Assembly (NCBI GenBank): GCA_023440975.1
Contig: JAEZRD010000108.1
Coordinates: 13,395-77,394, forward strand
Reading direction: 5' to 3'
Source: Methanobacteriota archaeon
Lineage (GTDB): Archaea > Methanobacteriota > Methanobacteria > Methanobacteriales > Methanobacteriaceae
DNA length: 64,000 nt
The position numbers were made by a program, and so were the translations under genes. The notes below the pieces were generated by a model. That model was given only the letters and a program-made list of their open reading frames with translations. It did not search any database and had not been told where the DNA came from. Within the stretch, counting starts at the first letter, position 1, and each line of letters opens with the position of its first letter. This document shows, piece by piece, positions 48,469 through 58,074 of the stretch.

Positions 48469-48597
48469 ATGAAAATAAATGCATATACTAGTCTTGAAAA
48501 AATTCAAAATAAACTATTAGTTTTACAAGGTAGAAAACCTACTAGAGAAGGGTCTAAATCTCTTAAAAAAGTTAATAAAGCTATAAAAAATTTTTAA
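48469..48597 (+). CDS. Small protein with LQGRxPTREG core, copy 2
   Basis: 42 residues, start ATG after TTGAAGGTAAATATA. It aligns with the previous small gene over about 30 residues: a helix (SLEKIQNKL / HRLRDIRDQL), the 13-residue core LLVLQGRKPTREG, then a basic helix (SLKKVNKAIKNF versus ALKVVVQRIDDI). No cysteines, no membrane segment. It ends 68 bp before the TTG start of the AAA ATPase gene. No function can be assigned. Confidence 0.7.
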   Translation: MKINAYTSLEKIQNKLLVLQGRKPTREGSKSLKKVNKAIKNF

Positions 48598-48665
48598 GCT
48601 TTATTAATTAAAAACATTTATTTTCTATTTTTATAAATTTATTATAAAGTTAAGTTGGTGTGCTA

Positions 48666-49790
48666 TTGAAAAATAATAATCAAATTGAAGAAATTAATCC
48701 ATCAAATAATATGATTACAACTTCTAAATTTAGTACTGAGAAAGAAGCAAAAGCAGTTGTTTTAAAAGGAGTAGGTTATCCTTTTAATTTTGCATTAATG
48801 GAAGGTTCAAATTTGGAAATATCTGATAAAGTTCTTTTTGAACAATATGCTAGAGAACAATGGTTAGGAACAATTGTAAAAGAAGGTAATTATCTTTTTG
48901 ATCAAAAAATAATTCCAGATTTTGCATTTAAAGTTATAACTGCTTTCCCAAATAATTCGGTTATTGGGAAAAACACAAGTATAATTATAGTTGATAATGA
49001 AAAGACTAATCATACTTTAAAAGCTATAAAAACAGATTATACTCTTTCTGATGTTGTGGGTCAAGTTAGTGCAAAAAACAAAGCTAAAGTTATAATGAAA
49101 TATTTAGCAAATCCTGAAAAATTTGGAGAATGGGCTCCAAGAAACATACTATTTTACGGACTTCCAGGTACTGGGAAAACAATGTTAGCAAAGGCACTAT
49201 CAAATGAGCTTAACGTTCCATTGTATTTAATCAAAGCAACATCTTTAATTGGTGACCATGTTGGAGATGGTGCATATAAGATTAGTGAACTATTTGATTT
49301 TGCACAAAAAACATCCCCATCAGTAATATTCATAGATGAAATAGATGCAATAGCACTACATAGAACTTACCAATCACTAAGAGGAGACGTATCTGAAATT
49401 GTAAACTCATTACTAACCGAAATGGATGGAATAAATCCAAATAAAGGAGTAATAACAATTGGAGCAACAAACAATATAGAAACTTTGGATTATGCAGTAC
49501 GATCCAGATTCGAAGAAGAAATCGAATTCAAAATACCAAACGAAGAAGAAAGAAAACAAATAATACAAAACAACCTAAAAACATTCCCACTAAAAATAGA
49601 AGTACCAATAGAAAAACTAGTCAAAATATCTAAAGGAATGAGTGGAAGAGATATAAAACAAAAACTATTAAAAACTAGCCTTCACAATGCCATATCCAAC
49701 GATAAAGAAACCGTTACAATGGAAGACATTGAATATGCATTAAACTATAAAAAACAAAAAGCAAACGAAGTCAAAAATATGTTTGCATAA
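48666..49790 (+). CDS. Single-domain AAA ATPase of uncertain role
   Basis: About 374 residues. I start at TTG 48666; the GTG at 48660 overlaps the GGTG site. Residues 1-125 form an unrecognised beta-rich N-domain without a membrane segment. The AAA module then shows LFYGLPGTGKTMLAKAL (Walker A), SVIFIDEIDAIAL (Walker B), ITIGATNNIETLDYAVRSRF (sensor 1 and arginine finger region) and a SGRDIKQKLL sensor-2 region. It resembles the PAN/Cdc48/FtsH clade of AAA proteins but lacks a coiled coil (PAN) or protease. A remodelling ATPase is likely; substrate unknown. Confidence 0.8.
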   Translation: MKNNNQIEEINPSNNMITTSKFSTEKEAKAVVLKGVGYPFNFALMEGSNLEISDKVLFEQYAREQWLGTIVKEGNYLFDQKIIPDFAFKVITAFPNNSVIGKNTSIIIVDNEKTNHTLKAIKTDYTLSDVVGQVSAKNKAKVIMKYLANPEKFGEWAPRNILFYGLPGTGKTMLAKALSNELNVPLYLIKATSLIGDHVGDGAYKISELFDFAQKTSPSVIFIDEIDAIALHRTYQSLRGDVSEIVNSLLTEMDGINPNKGVITIGATNNIETLDYAVRSRFEEEIEFKIPNEEERKQIIQNNLKTFPLKIEVPIEKLVKISKGMSGRDIKQKLLKTSLHNAISNDKETVTMEDIEYALNYKKQKANEVKNMFA

Positions 49791-49826
49791 AAAAAAGTAT
49801 CTAAAAAAAATCAAGTATACTTTTTT
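49791..49826. terminator. Bidirectional hairpin between the AAA gene and hemA
   Basis: AAAAAAGTAT (49791-49800) pairs with ATACTTTTTT (49817-49826) around a 16-nt loop, directly after the AAA stop and directly after the (minus-strand) hemA stop. Each strand ends the stem in a run of T. A shared terminator is likely. Confidence 0.55.
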
Positions 49827-51035
49827 CTAATCTTTTTTTACAAAAAACTTTTCAGCTGCATCAATCAAATAATCATCTTCATCTTTAGCAGCTTCTTTAA
49901 TATTAACTGAAATATCATAAAAAATCTTATTAACAATAGATCTAGTAAGATTATCAATAATCTTAACACTACCTTCACTATCTGCTAATTTAACGATAGC
50001 CTTTTCACTTTCTCTTTGACGAATATCTTCCATGTTAGATCTAAGCTCTCGTAAAATACCTTCAACCTGCATCAATTTAAAAGAATTCTCTAACAACCCA
50101 AATTCTTCTCCAATAATTTTTTCAGCAGCAACAGATTCATTTTCACGTTGAAGACGATTTTTCTCAGCAACCCCTCTTAAATCATCAATATTTAACAAAT
50201 TAACATTTAATTCTTTAACATCATCATTAATATCCCGAGGATTAGCAATATCAATCATCAAAATACTCTTAGGATTCTTATTACAAATAATTGGCTCAAC
50301 TTTATCTTTAGTTATAATATAATGAGGAGCAGCAGTAGCACTAATAACAACATCAGCATTAGCTAAATAATGACCAATATCATCAATCAAAATAGATTCA
50401 CCACCTAACTCTTTAGCTAACCTATTAGCACGGAAATAAGTTCGATTAGCAACAAAAATAGCTTTTAAATCCTTTTCAGCCATAGCTTTAGCTACTTAAG
50501 TACCCATTTCACCAGCACCTATAACAAGAACACATTTATTACTTAAATCACCAATAATTTCCTCAGCTAAATCAACAGCCGCAGACCCAATAGAAACACT
50601 ACCCTGATTAATCTTAGTTTTTTGTCTAACTTCTTGACCCACATGAATAGCCTTAGTAAAAAGAGTATCTAAAACTTTACCACAATGATTTTCTTTATCT
50701 GCAATTTGTTTAGCATCTTTAATCTGACCTAAAATCTGATCTTCACCTACAATCATAGATTCTAAACCAGAAGTCATTCTTAAAAGGTGAATTATGCTAG
50801 TATCATCGTATTCAATAATAATATTTTTATTTTCATGATTTAATAAAGGTTCATCATAAGTGATAAAATCATCATGAATGTAATATTCATATCTATTACA
50901 AGTTGATATTTCAATATACTCATGTATATCAAATTTTTCTTTTAATTGCTTAAATAAATCTTTCAAATCTTTAGAAACTATTTCCATAGTCTCAATGTCT
51001 GCAATTGTATGATCTACACGAATACTAATTATCAA
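49827..51035 (-). pseudogene. hemA: Glutamyl-tRNA reductase gene interrupted by an in-frame TAA
   Basis: Two adjacent frames on one reading frame together make a normal-length GluTR (about 402 codons). The N-terminal part (TTG at 51035, after AGGAGAG) has the catalytic ISTCNRYEYY motif with Cys46 and the SGLESMIVGEDQILGQI block, and stops after VLVIGAGEMGT with TAA at 50496-50498. The frame continues without shift as VAKAMAEKDL...VANRTYF, the rest of the NADPH domain and the dimerisation domain to 49827. A conserved Leu codon (TTA) is expected at the stop, so one T-to-A change explains it. An ATG five codons later could restart translation. GluTR starts the route to F430, siroheme and B12. 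Sequencing error is possible. Confidence 0.85.
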
Positions 51036-51077
51036 TGAATAACTCTCCTAAAAACAATATTATACCTTTAATTATTA

Positions 51078-51695
51078 TTAAATTTTATCAATTAATCCTT
51101 TAACCAAAATTTTAGCTTCTTCAATTTTACATTCATCTAAAAGAGAATTAATCTTTTCATCATTTAAAATTTCATATAATTTTTCTTTTCTATCTTTTTG
51201 ATTTGAGATTTTAGATTTTAATAAACTTCGCCCATAATCTTGAAGTTCAATTTCTAAAATATCTCGTTGAGTAATAGTGGATTGAATCTTTTTACGAAGT
51301 TCTTTAGCCATTAAAGGACTTTTTCCTCCAGTATATAATGAAACTTCAATGTCTCCAATAAGAAATGTTGTTGGCACAATTAAATTGCCTTCACTAGGTA
51401 AATCTGCCCTATTAATTAATTTACCTTCACTAATACTTGAAACATAATCAGATAATTTTTTATCTCCACTAGCTATAATGATTATATCGGACCAATCAAC
51501 AAGTTCATCAAGATTTTCTAGAGATCTTAAAACAGCTCCTTTATCAGTTAATTCTTTAGAAATATGATTTCCAGCTAATATAACATTTGCTCCCTTATCC
51601 AGGAAACGATTAGCTCTTCTAGTAGCAACTTCTCCAGTTCCTAAAATAAAAACATTTTTATTTTTTACTTCTAAAAAAAGTGATGTTAATCCCAT
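51078..51695 (-). CDS. Precorrin-2 dehydrogenase/sirohydrochlorin synthase (Met8/CysG N-terminal type)
   Basis: 205 residues. NAD-binding start FILGTGEVATRRANRFLDKG and the active-site segment IIASGDKKLSDYVSS, then LINRADLPSEGNLIVPTTF and SLYTGGKSPLMAKELRKKI are typical of the family. It oxidises precorrin-2 to sirohydrochlorin, the branch point to F430, siroheme and cobamides. It stands directly upstream of hemA (42 bp), so a tetrapyrrole operon. The C-terminal helical part is short. No ferrochelatase activity should be assumed. Confidence 0.9.
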   Translation of the reverse strand: MGLTSLFLEVKNKNVFILGTGEVATRRANRFLDKGANVILAGNHISKELTDKGAVLRSLENLDELVDWSDIIIIASGDKKLSDYVSSISEGKLINRADLPSEGNLIVPTTFLIGDIEVSLYTGGKSPLMAKELRKKIQSTITQRDILEIELQDYGRSLLKSKISNQKDRKEKLYEILNDEKINSLLDECKIEEAKILVKGLIDKI

Positions 51696-51777
51696 TAAAA
51701 GTTCCTCTTAATAAAAAAAATAAGTTAATTAATTATCTACAAAATATTTTAAAAAAATAAAAAAATTGGAAAAAATA

Positions 51778-52260
51778 TTATTTTCCATTTTCTAATGCTT
51801 TAACTCGAAGTAATTTTATAGCCATTCTCAAATCATTATTACAATCAGTTAAAACTTTATTAGCTTCAGTTTCAGATATTTCAAATGCATTAACTAGAGC
51901 ATCAATATTTTCTTCACAATCATCTTCTTTATTTCCAACTAAAGCTTCAGATAATTCTCTTTTCAAAGTTAAATATTCATCTTGACTCATATTAATGTTT
52001 CTTAATACCATATCTCTCAATGGACAAGGTTTTGATGTTTTACAGCACCATACTAATGAACCAAAACATGTTCCAGCTCCTTCACCTAACCTTGTGTTTT
52101 TAGCAAAATCTTCTTTAATATTAATATATTCTTGTGGTGTTATTCCTACTTCTCTTAAAGCATTCATCACTGGACAAGGTTTTACTGGAGGACAACAAAA
52201 TGCTAATCCTCTAACATCTCCACCTCGACAAATATGTGATGGCGCATCATCCCATCCCAT
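51778..52260 (-). CDS. Methanogenesis marker 9 domain protein
   Basis: 160 residues. The opening [20 protein letters not shown] with CPPVKPCPV, and the second related block [16 protein letters not shown], are the cysteine-rich signature I associate with the methanogenesis marker 9 family (found in methanogens). Two similar CC-x-KPCP units suggest internal duplication. The last 45 residues ([15 protein letters not shown]...) resemble a UBA-like helical bundle, which is tentative. It is between the tetrapyrrole genes and AtwA, so a role around methyl-CoM reductase is plausible but unproven. Start ATG after AGGAGTAATACC. Confidence 0.82.
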   Translation of the reverse strand: MGWDDAPSHICRGGDVRGLAFCCPPVKPCPVMNALREVGITPQEYINIKEDFAKNTRLGEGAGTCFGSLVWCCKTSKPCPLRDMVLRNINMSQDEYLTLKRELSEALVGNKEDDCEENIDALVNAFEISETEANKVLTDCNNDLRMAIKLLRVKALENGK

Positions 52261-52485
52261 GGTATTACTCCTACATAAATTTTATAAATTAAATTGTCTA
52301 TTATTATGTTATTATAAATATTAAATAAATATTTAATCTTTTAAATTTGTATAAAATTAATTAGTTCTATTTACATTAAATAATTTATTCTATTAATATA
52401 AATTTTAAAGTATATAATTCATACGGTTTTTAAATATTATTGAAAAAAAGTTTAATAAAAAAAGGTAAAAAAGGATATGATAAAG

Positions 52486-54087
52486 TTATTCATCTTTCAA
52501 CATATCTTCTTTTTCTTTAGTAGTTAATGATGAAACGATTTCTTCAGGTTTTCCAGTTTGTAAAACTTTTCCCCCTCTCATTAAAGAAGCTCTATCACAC
52601 ACATCTATAACGAAATCCATATCGTGTGATACGATTATGAAAGTTTGATCGAATTCATCTCTAGCTCTTAAAATAGAATCAGTTACTATTACTCTAGTAA
52701 TTGGATCCATTGTACCAGTTGGTTCATCTAAAATAATTATGTTTGGTTCTTTAATAAGAACTTGTGCAAGAGCTACACGATGTCTTTCTCCTACACTTAA
52801 CTCATCAGGGTATTTTTTTAATATTGTTTCTGCAGTTTTTTCTTCAAATCCACATGCAGTTAAAACATGAGTAGCTTTTATTTTAGCAAATTCTCCAGGT
52901 AATTCTAAACTAATTGCATCAGTTAAATTTCCAAGAATTGTTCTACTTGGGTATAAAGAATATTCTTGATGAAGCAATCCAATATAAGGAGTTACTCGGC
53001 CTCTATTAAATTGTCCACCTTTAGTCATATCAATCCAATTTTCACCAAGTTTAATATTTATTTCTCCACTACTAGGTTCAGTTAATCCAAGAATCATTCT
53101 AGTAAGTGTAGTTTTTCCAGATCCACTAAGTCCTACAACACCAAAGATTTCTCCATGATTAATTGTTAAATTAACATTATCGTCAGCTTTGACAACTCCT
53201 CTTTCGATAGAGTAATAATATTTTTTAACATTTTTAATTTCTACTTCAGGACCACCATGTTCGTGTTCTTCTACTTTTTTAGGTAATGGAACAGTAGCTA
53301 AAAATTTATCCACAACTTCTTTTGGATTGCCTTGTTCTTTAATCTCACCATTTTCTAACCAAATCACATTATCTGCTAATATATTAATTACTTCTGGCCA
53401 GTGACTTGTAATAACCATAGTAATTCCCTTATCTTTGACTTCTGTTTCAAGGGTTTCATGTAAACGTTCAGCAGTTTGTGGATCTAATGTACCAGTTGGT
53501 TCATCAGCTAAGAATAACATAGGATCTTTCGCTAATTGTCTTGCAAGAACAACTCTTTGTTTTTCTCCTCCACTTAAATCACGAGCAATATGTGTAACTC
53601 TATGACTCATTTGAACCATATCTAAAAGTTCTAATGCTCTATAAATATTTTCTTCTAAGTAGCGACCTTCATCACCCATTGCTTTAAGAATGTTATCTAT
53701 TACAGTTTCTTCATCATATAAAGCGAAGTTTCTTTGAAGCATTATAGCTACTCGTCTTTTTAAAGCTGCAAATTCTAGTCTGTCTGCATGCCAGAAATCA
53801 ATAGTTTTTTCTTCTAATTCTCCACCACATGAACATTTTTGCCCTATGTATGATGGAGGTTCTACATGTTGACATTCTTTACACATTGCTACATGGAATA
53901 TTATTTGCCCTTCGTCAGGTTCATATTCTTTTGTACCACGTAACATGCTTATTAGGACGGATTTTCCACTACCACTTCTTCCTAATATTCCTAAAGTTTG
54001 CCCTTCCTCAATTTCTAAGTTTACATTTTTGAGAACTGGGACATCATTAAATGTTTTTCCTATATTTTTAAATGTAATAAAAGACAT
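52486..54087 (-). CDS. atwA: Methyl-coenzyme M reductase activation component A2
   Basis: 533 residues with two ABC ATPase domains and no membrane segments. Domain 1: GRSGSGKS Walker [11 protein letters not shown] signature, LFLADEPTG Walker B. Domain 2: [34 protein letters not shown]. Domain 1 has a cysteine-rich insert (CKECQ ... KCSCGG, about residues 67-92), characteristic of AtwA. A2 uses ATP in the reductive activation of the F430 nickel of methyl-CoM reductase. RBS AAGGTGGA. The proximity of F430-route genes and marker 9 fits. Confidence 0.94.
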   Translation of the reverse strand: MSFITFKNIGKTFNDVPVLKNVNLEIEEGQTLGILGRSGSGKSVLISMLRGTKEYEPDEGQIIFHVAMCKECQHVEPPSYIGQKCSCGGELEEKTIDFWHADRLEFAALKRRVAIMLQRNFALYDEETVIDNILKAMGDEGRYLEENIYRALELLDMVQMSHRVTHIARDLSGGEKQRVVLARQLAKDPMLFLADEPTGTLDPQTAERLHETLETEVKDKGITMVITSHWPEVINILADNVIWLENGEIKEQGNPKEVVDKFLATVPLPKKVEEHEHGGPEVEIKNVKKYYYSIERGVVKADDNVNLTINHGEIFGVVGLSGSGKTTLTRMILGLTEPSSGEINIKLGENWIDMTKGGQFNRGRVTPYIGLLHQEYSLYPSRTILGNLTDAISLELPGEFAKIKATHVLTACGFEEKTAETILKKYPDELSVGERHRVALAQVLIKEPNIIILDEPTGTMDPITRVIVTDSILRARDEFDQTFIIVSHDMDFVIDVCDRASLMRGGKVLQTGKPEEIVSSLTTKEKEDMLKDE

Positions 54088-54286
54088 TTATCCACCTTAT
54101 TTTGTTCCTTTTTTTAATTACTTTTATAATTATGAAAAATTTTATATTTTCTTGAATTTTTTTAATTCAAATATTGAAAAGATAATTTTTAATATTATAA
54201 TATAAATTTTATATTACTTCTTTATATTATTTTTTATATTAATGAAATTATAACACAAGTTATTAATTTTTTTATTTATTTTTAGT

Positions 54287-54862
54287 TTAATCAACACATC
54301 TTCCAGAACCATGTAAAGGAGTGCCACATTCTGGACATTTGGTGTTTCTGCATGGTTCTCCCATGATTTTTGGTGCTTCATATCCACATTTTGGGCATAC
54401 ACATGCTGATGGAGGTTTACCAATACCTCTACCTTTTCCTCCATAAGATTTTCTTTTTTCAATTGAATCATTTTCTAATAATACAATTTCACTTGAGTTA
54501 CAATCAGGGCATTTAGTATATTTTTTTTGTTGATTACTCCATTGGAACCCGCATGTTTTACAATAATAAGTTATTTGGTTTTTAATATTAGTAACTCCTA
54601 TTATATTGATTTTTCTACCTTCAATGAGGGATTTAGCAATTTTTTTTCTAGCAGAATTTAGGATTCTATGAAAAGTTGGTTGGGATACTTCCATTAATTC
54701 TGCAGATTGTTTTTGGTTGAAATTATGGTAATCCTTTAATCTTATAGCTTCATACTCTTCAGTAACCATTTCTAGGGGGGATAGTTTATTTTCAGTATTT
54801 TGATTAAAGCAAATTTGTTCTGGGTTTTTGCCTATAGTTCTTTTAATTTTTGGTCTTACCAT
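54287..54862 (-). CDS. DUF134 family HTH regulator with C-terminal zinc ribbons
   Basis: 191 residues. The N-terminal 90 residues match DUF134: MVRPKIKRTIGKNPE, EYEAIRLKDYHNFNQKQSAE and the HTH MEVSQPTFHRILNSARKKIA. The rest carries two cysteine-rich units: CKTCGFQW...CPDC and CPKCGYEAPKIMGEPC...CPECG, ending in a GSGRCVD tail. Likely a DNA-binding regulator with metal-bound C-terminus. It is the last gene of the minus-strand F420 series; the gap from the Dus-like gene is about 115 bp, so it may have its own promoter. Start ATG after TAGGTTG. Confidence 0.85.
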   Translation of the reverse strand: MVRPKIKRTIGKNPEQICFNQNTENKLSPLEMVTEEYEAIRLKDYHNFNQKQSAELMEVSQPTFHRILNSARKKIAKSLIEGRKINIIGVTNIKNQITYYCKTCGFQWSNQQKKYTKCPDCNSSEIVLLENDSIEKRKSYGGKGRGIGKPPSACVCPKCGYEAPKIMGEPCRNTKCPECGTPLHGSGRCVD

Positions 54863-54978
54863 AATTTTTCAACCTAAAACTATAAATTTTATTTAATGTT
54901 ACTATTATGAATATATATTCATAAAGCTTTTTAAACTTTACTATTAAACAAACAATAATATAAAAAAAAGTATTAAAA

Positions 54979-55707
54979 TTATAAATCATTTAAATTAAAA
55001 TTCAACTTACCACTAATACAAGCTCTAGCTAAAGATATACCATCAGCACCAGCATCAACCATACTTTTAGCACGACTAAAAGAATTAATAGAATTATTGC
55101 CAATTAAAAAAATATCAGTGGCATTGGAAATCTCACTAATTAAATCCAAATCAGCATTATCCACACCAGGATTCATAGCATCCACATGAAGATAATCAGC
55201 ACCAGAATCATCAATTAACTTAGCAATACTTAAAGTATCAACACCATCAACATTAGCACGAATCTTAACAGAAACCTTAGAATCTGCCCTATCAACAACC
55301 TCACAAATATAATCCTCTAAATCTGAACGAATTAACATGTTCTGACCACAACCAATATCAGTCAACTCTTTTTGACGACAATGGCAATTAATTTCAACAA
55401 TATCAATACAATCCAATTTACTAACTTCAATAACATTATCTGGAGTGGTAGATCTAACATTACAAGAAATCAAAACATCAGAATTTGCATGAATCAATTC
55501 AGATTCTTTTTTAATTTGTGGAATAACATCATCAATACTATAATTAAATTCTCTACGACCTCTAGCACAAATTTTTTCTCCAGCAGCTATAGAATCTTCA
55601 TCAATATTATATCCCCCTAAAGTAGCCACATCAAAACCATAAGGAACTAATTTTAATAAAAATTTCCCATCTGTAATTCCTGCCATAGGTGCAATAACTT
55701 TAATCAT
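54979..55707 (-). CDS. Archaeal dihydrouridine-synthase-like TIM-barrel protein
   Basis: 242 residues from ATG at 55707 (the ATG at 55722 lacks a binding site). Flavin TIM barrel related to Dus/NifR3: VIAPMAGITDGKFL start, EINCHCRQKELTDIGCG (family Cys-containing loop), VSVKIRANVDG (Lys/Arg pair for FMN), DYLHVDAMNPG and LIGNNSINSFSRAKSMVDAG. It is shorter than true tRNA-dihydrouridine synthases, so 'putative TIM-barrel protein' is the safer name. It follows GTP cyclohydrolase III by about 100 bp. Confidence 0.8.
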   Translation of the reverse strand: MIKVIAPMAGITDGKFLLKLVPYGFDVATLGGYNIDEDSIAAGEKICARGRREFNYSIDDVIPQIKKESELIHANSDVLISCNVRSTTPDNVIEVSKLDCIDIVEINCHCRQKELTDIGCGQNMLIRSDLEDYICEVVDRADSKVSVKIRANVDGVDTLSIAKLIDDSGADYLHVDAMNPGVDNADLDLISEISNATDIFLIGNNSINSFSRAKSMVDAGADGISLARACISGKLNFNLNDL

Positions 55708-55808
55708 AAATAACAATTCCAAAAAAAAATAGTTAAAATAAATAATAAAATATGAGAGTTTAAATTAACATCCCATTTTTTTTTATAGGTGAAATATTAA
55801 AATAAAAT

Positions 55809-56576
55809 TCAATCTTCGTAATCTTTTTCAACAATTTCTATCCATTTTTTGTTGTTATCTTCACGAATCTTCTCTAAACCAATATCAGCCATATAAGCAG
55901 CATCTTCAGCATTTCTTCCTCTACCTATTCCTGCTTTTATACCAATACCAATTTCATCATTAATTTCCTTTAAAATTTCAGTAATTTCATCTTCATCCAT
56001 ACCATTACATGGACACATGAAATTATCTCCACCAATAAAGAATAATAAAGCTCCTTTTTTAATCAATTTAGTCATTAAATAATGTTGCGCTTTATTAACC
56101 ATAAAACTAGTGTCAAATGCAGATTTCTTATCAGTTAAGGTTTCTGTAACACTATTAATATCACAATGGGCAACTTGAACAAAATTTTTATCTGCATCAG
56201 CTAAAGAATCAACAGCTAAAATTTCCTTTCTTTCCTTTTGTTGAGCTCCACCTTTTTCTTGTAAAGCAATAGTAGCTAATCTTTGAGCTTCATGAGGAGT
56301 TTCAGCAGCCCCAACACCCATACTTATACTAATAGGGTATCTATTTCGAATTGATCTTTGAATTCTAAGATGATCCTCAGCATCTAAACCATTTGTAATG
56401 GCCAACATATTATCAAAACGTGTAAAGAACACTAAACCTTTTTTCATTGCAATTTGTCTTTGAACATCTGCAAACAATTCAGCTTGAAGAATTTGGAGGT
56501 CAGATTCATTACGTGGACGAGGAGTAACAGTCCAAGGACCGTAATTATCAATTTGTATCAATGTCATTTGTATCAT
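55809..56576 (-). CDS. gch3: GTP cyclohydrolase III
   Basis: 255 residues, two halves related to the GGDEF/nucleotide cyclase fold. Half 1 has [17 protein letters not shown] and [16 protein letters not shown]; half 2 has [17 protein letters not shown] and [18 protein letters not shown]. It opens GTP to 2-amino-5-formylamino-6-ribosylaminopyrimidinone phosphate, the first step to archaeal riboflavin and the Fo part of F420. AGGTGA precedes the ATG; a second ATG ([10 protein letters not shown]) is three codons in. Directly downstream of cofD, which fits F420 supply. Confidence 0.93.
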   Translation of the reverse strand: MIQMTLIQIDNYGPWTVTPRPRNESDLQILQAELFADVQRQIAMKKGLVFFTRFDNMLAITNGLDAEDHLRIQRSIRNRYPISISMGVGAAETPHEAQRLATIALQEKGGAQQKERKEILAVDSLADADKNFVQVAHCDINSVTETLTDKKSAFDTSFMVNKAQHYLMTKLIKKGALLFFIGGDNFMCPCNGMDEDEITEILKEINDEIGIGIKAGIGRGRNAEDAAYMADIGLEKIREDNNKKWIEIVEKDYED

Positions 56577-56676
56577 TATTTCACCTATATTACTAATATT
56601 TAGGTTTTGTTTAAATAGTATTAAAAACTTTTTATTATGAAATTCAAATTTTTAAAAAAAATAGTTTATTTGTTAA

Positions 56677-57576
56677 TTATTTCTCTAAGCAAATTTTAGC
56701 TAAACTTTCTTTATCCTCAATAGTTCTCATAATGGTATTAGTAACAATTACATTATCCACTAACTTACTAATTTTATCTTCTAAATCTTTATCTTCTAAA
56801 TCTATAACCATTTTATTAAGAAAACTTTTATAAAGTGATGCAATACCATAAGAAGTTGCTTCAAAACCTAATGCATTCATAAACTTATTTGCAGGACCAC
56901 TTACAGCTGACCCTCCAACAATAGGGGAAATAGCAACAACATAAGTATTTTGTAATGCTTCAAAAACACCATTTAATTTAACAATTGGTAAAATACTAGT
57001 AATAGGATTTGATGGACCAATAATCACCATATCCGAATTTTTAATAGTATCAATAATTTTTGGAGCAGGATTAACATTACTATAAATAACATCTAAAACC
57101 TCAGGTTTCATTTGCTCCTTAATCAAAAAGTCATGAAACTCCATTTCACCTTTATCAGTTAAAATTTTAATATCAGAATCCTCATCACTCATAGGATAAA
57201 TTTTAGATTCAATATTTAAACCCTTTCTCTGAATATCAACAGCTTCACTTAAACTATGATTCTCAAGCAACAGAGTTTTTTGAATTTTAGTACTTCTATC
57301 TTTATCCCCAATTCTTAATAATTCTGGAGATCCAATTTCTGCAAGTCTTTCATTGGTTACAAAAGTATCATCTTTAATACCATACCATAAATCATCATTT
57401 ATAATATCTGCAAGAGTATAAAGAACAGTATCAATGTCTGCAGAAACATAAACACCTGAAAAATAATCATTCTCAACAGTATTAACAATTATATTAATAT
57501 CCTTTGGATTAACAACATTCTTTAATCCTTGTACAAGTTTCGGAGTTCCAGTACCCCCAGAAAGTATTGTAATCAT
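56677..57576 (-). CDS. cofD: 2-phospho-L-lactate transferase
   Basis: 299 residues. CofD transfers the phospholactyl group from LPPG to Fo, giving F420-0. Motifs: ITILSGGTGTPKLVQGLK at the N-terminus, NTVENDYFSGVYVSADIDT (metal-binding Asp), MVIIGPSNPITSILPIV and SPIVGGSAVSGPANKFM. GAGGT upstream of ATG. Partner cofC is elsewhere in the window; cofE is in the same operon, upstream. Confidence 0.96.
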   Translation of the reverse strand: MITILSGGTGTPKLVQGLKNVVNPKDINIIVNTVENDYFSGVYVSADIDTVLYTLADIINDDLWYGIKDDTFVTNERLAEIGSPELLRIGDKDRSTKIQKTLLLENHSLSEAVDIQRKGLNIESKIYPMSDEDSDIKILTDKGEMEFHDFLIKEQMKPEVLDVIYSNVNPAPKIIDTIKNSDMVIIGPSNPITSILPIVKLNGVFEALQNTYVVAISPIVGGSAVSGPANKFMNALGFEATSYGIASLYKSFLNKMVIDLEDKDLEDKISKLVDNVIVTNTIMRTIEDKESLAKICLEK

Positions 57577-57603
57577 TAAAATTTACCTCAAAAAAAATCT
57601 ACT

Positions 57604-58071
57604 TCATTTAATATTTATAGTCTCAATAACTTTTATTTTTTCTTCTCCACATTTAGGACAAGGATGTAAATCATCAATTAAAAGAGACATTTCATTATTA
57701 CAATTAGGACAAATATTTTCAGTTAAAATTTTTCTTCTATGTTGAAAACTAGTTTGATTAAAATCAAAAATTAAAACTTTATCAAATTTTAAATCATTAT
57801 CTGAAAAATCATGAATAATATTAAAAATTTCATCTTCACTTAAAGAAGAATTGTTAATTTCAGGAACATAAGTTTTAATAAAATTGTTACATTCTTTACA
57901 AAAACCTTCATAAACATATCCTGCTAATTTAGATTTATCCATTTCTCTAGAAGTATTCATAGTCAAACTATCTACAACTAATTCTTCATTTTCATCTAAG
58001 TAAAAAATAAGAGATTTATCCGTAAACTCAAAACCACAGTTTTCACATTCATATTTAACTATAGAACCCAT
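57604..58071 (-). CDS. Zinc-ribbon protein within the F420 operon, unknown function
   Basis: 155 residues. Three Cys pairs: CENCGFEF near the N-terminus, CKECNNF near residue 58, and C-terminal CPNC ... CPKCGEE. Between them is a mixed charged stretch with LIFDFNQTSFQHRRKIL. No membrane segment. AGGAGATTG lies in the 3-bp gap after the PhlG-like gene, so the two are translationally coupled; cofD follows 27 bp later. Function is not known. Embedding between F420 genes suggests an accessory role, inferred from position only. Confidence 0.75.
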   Translation of the reverse strand: MGSIVKYECENCGFEFTDKSLIFYLDENEELVVDSLTMNTSREMDKSKLAGYVYEGFCKECNNFIKTYVPEINNSSLSEDEIFNIIHDFSDNDLKFDKVLIFDFNQTSFQHRRKILTENICPNCNNEMSLLIDDLHPCPKCGEEKIKVIETINIK

Positions 58072-58074
58072 TAT

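Noticed and set aside
50496..50498. The hemA stop as programmed pyrrolysine or selenocysteine recoding
   Set aside because: The codon is TAA, not TAG or TGA. No shift of frame is needed to continue, so frameshifting is also excluded; nonsense change or error is simpler.
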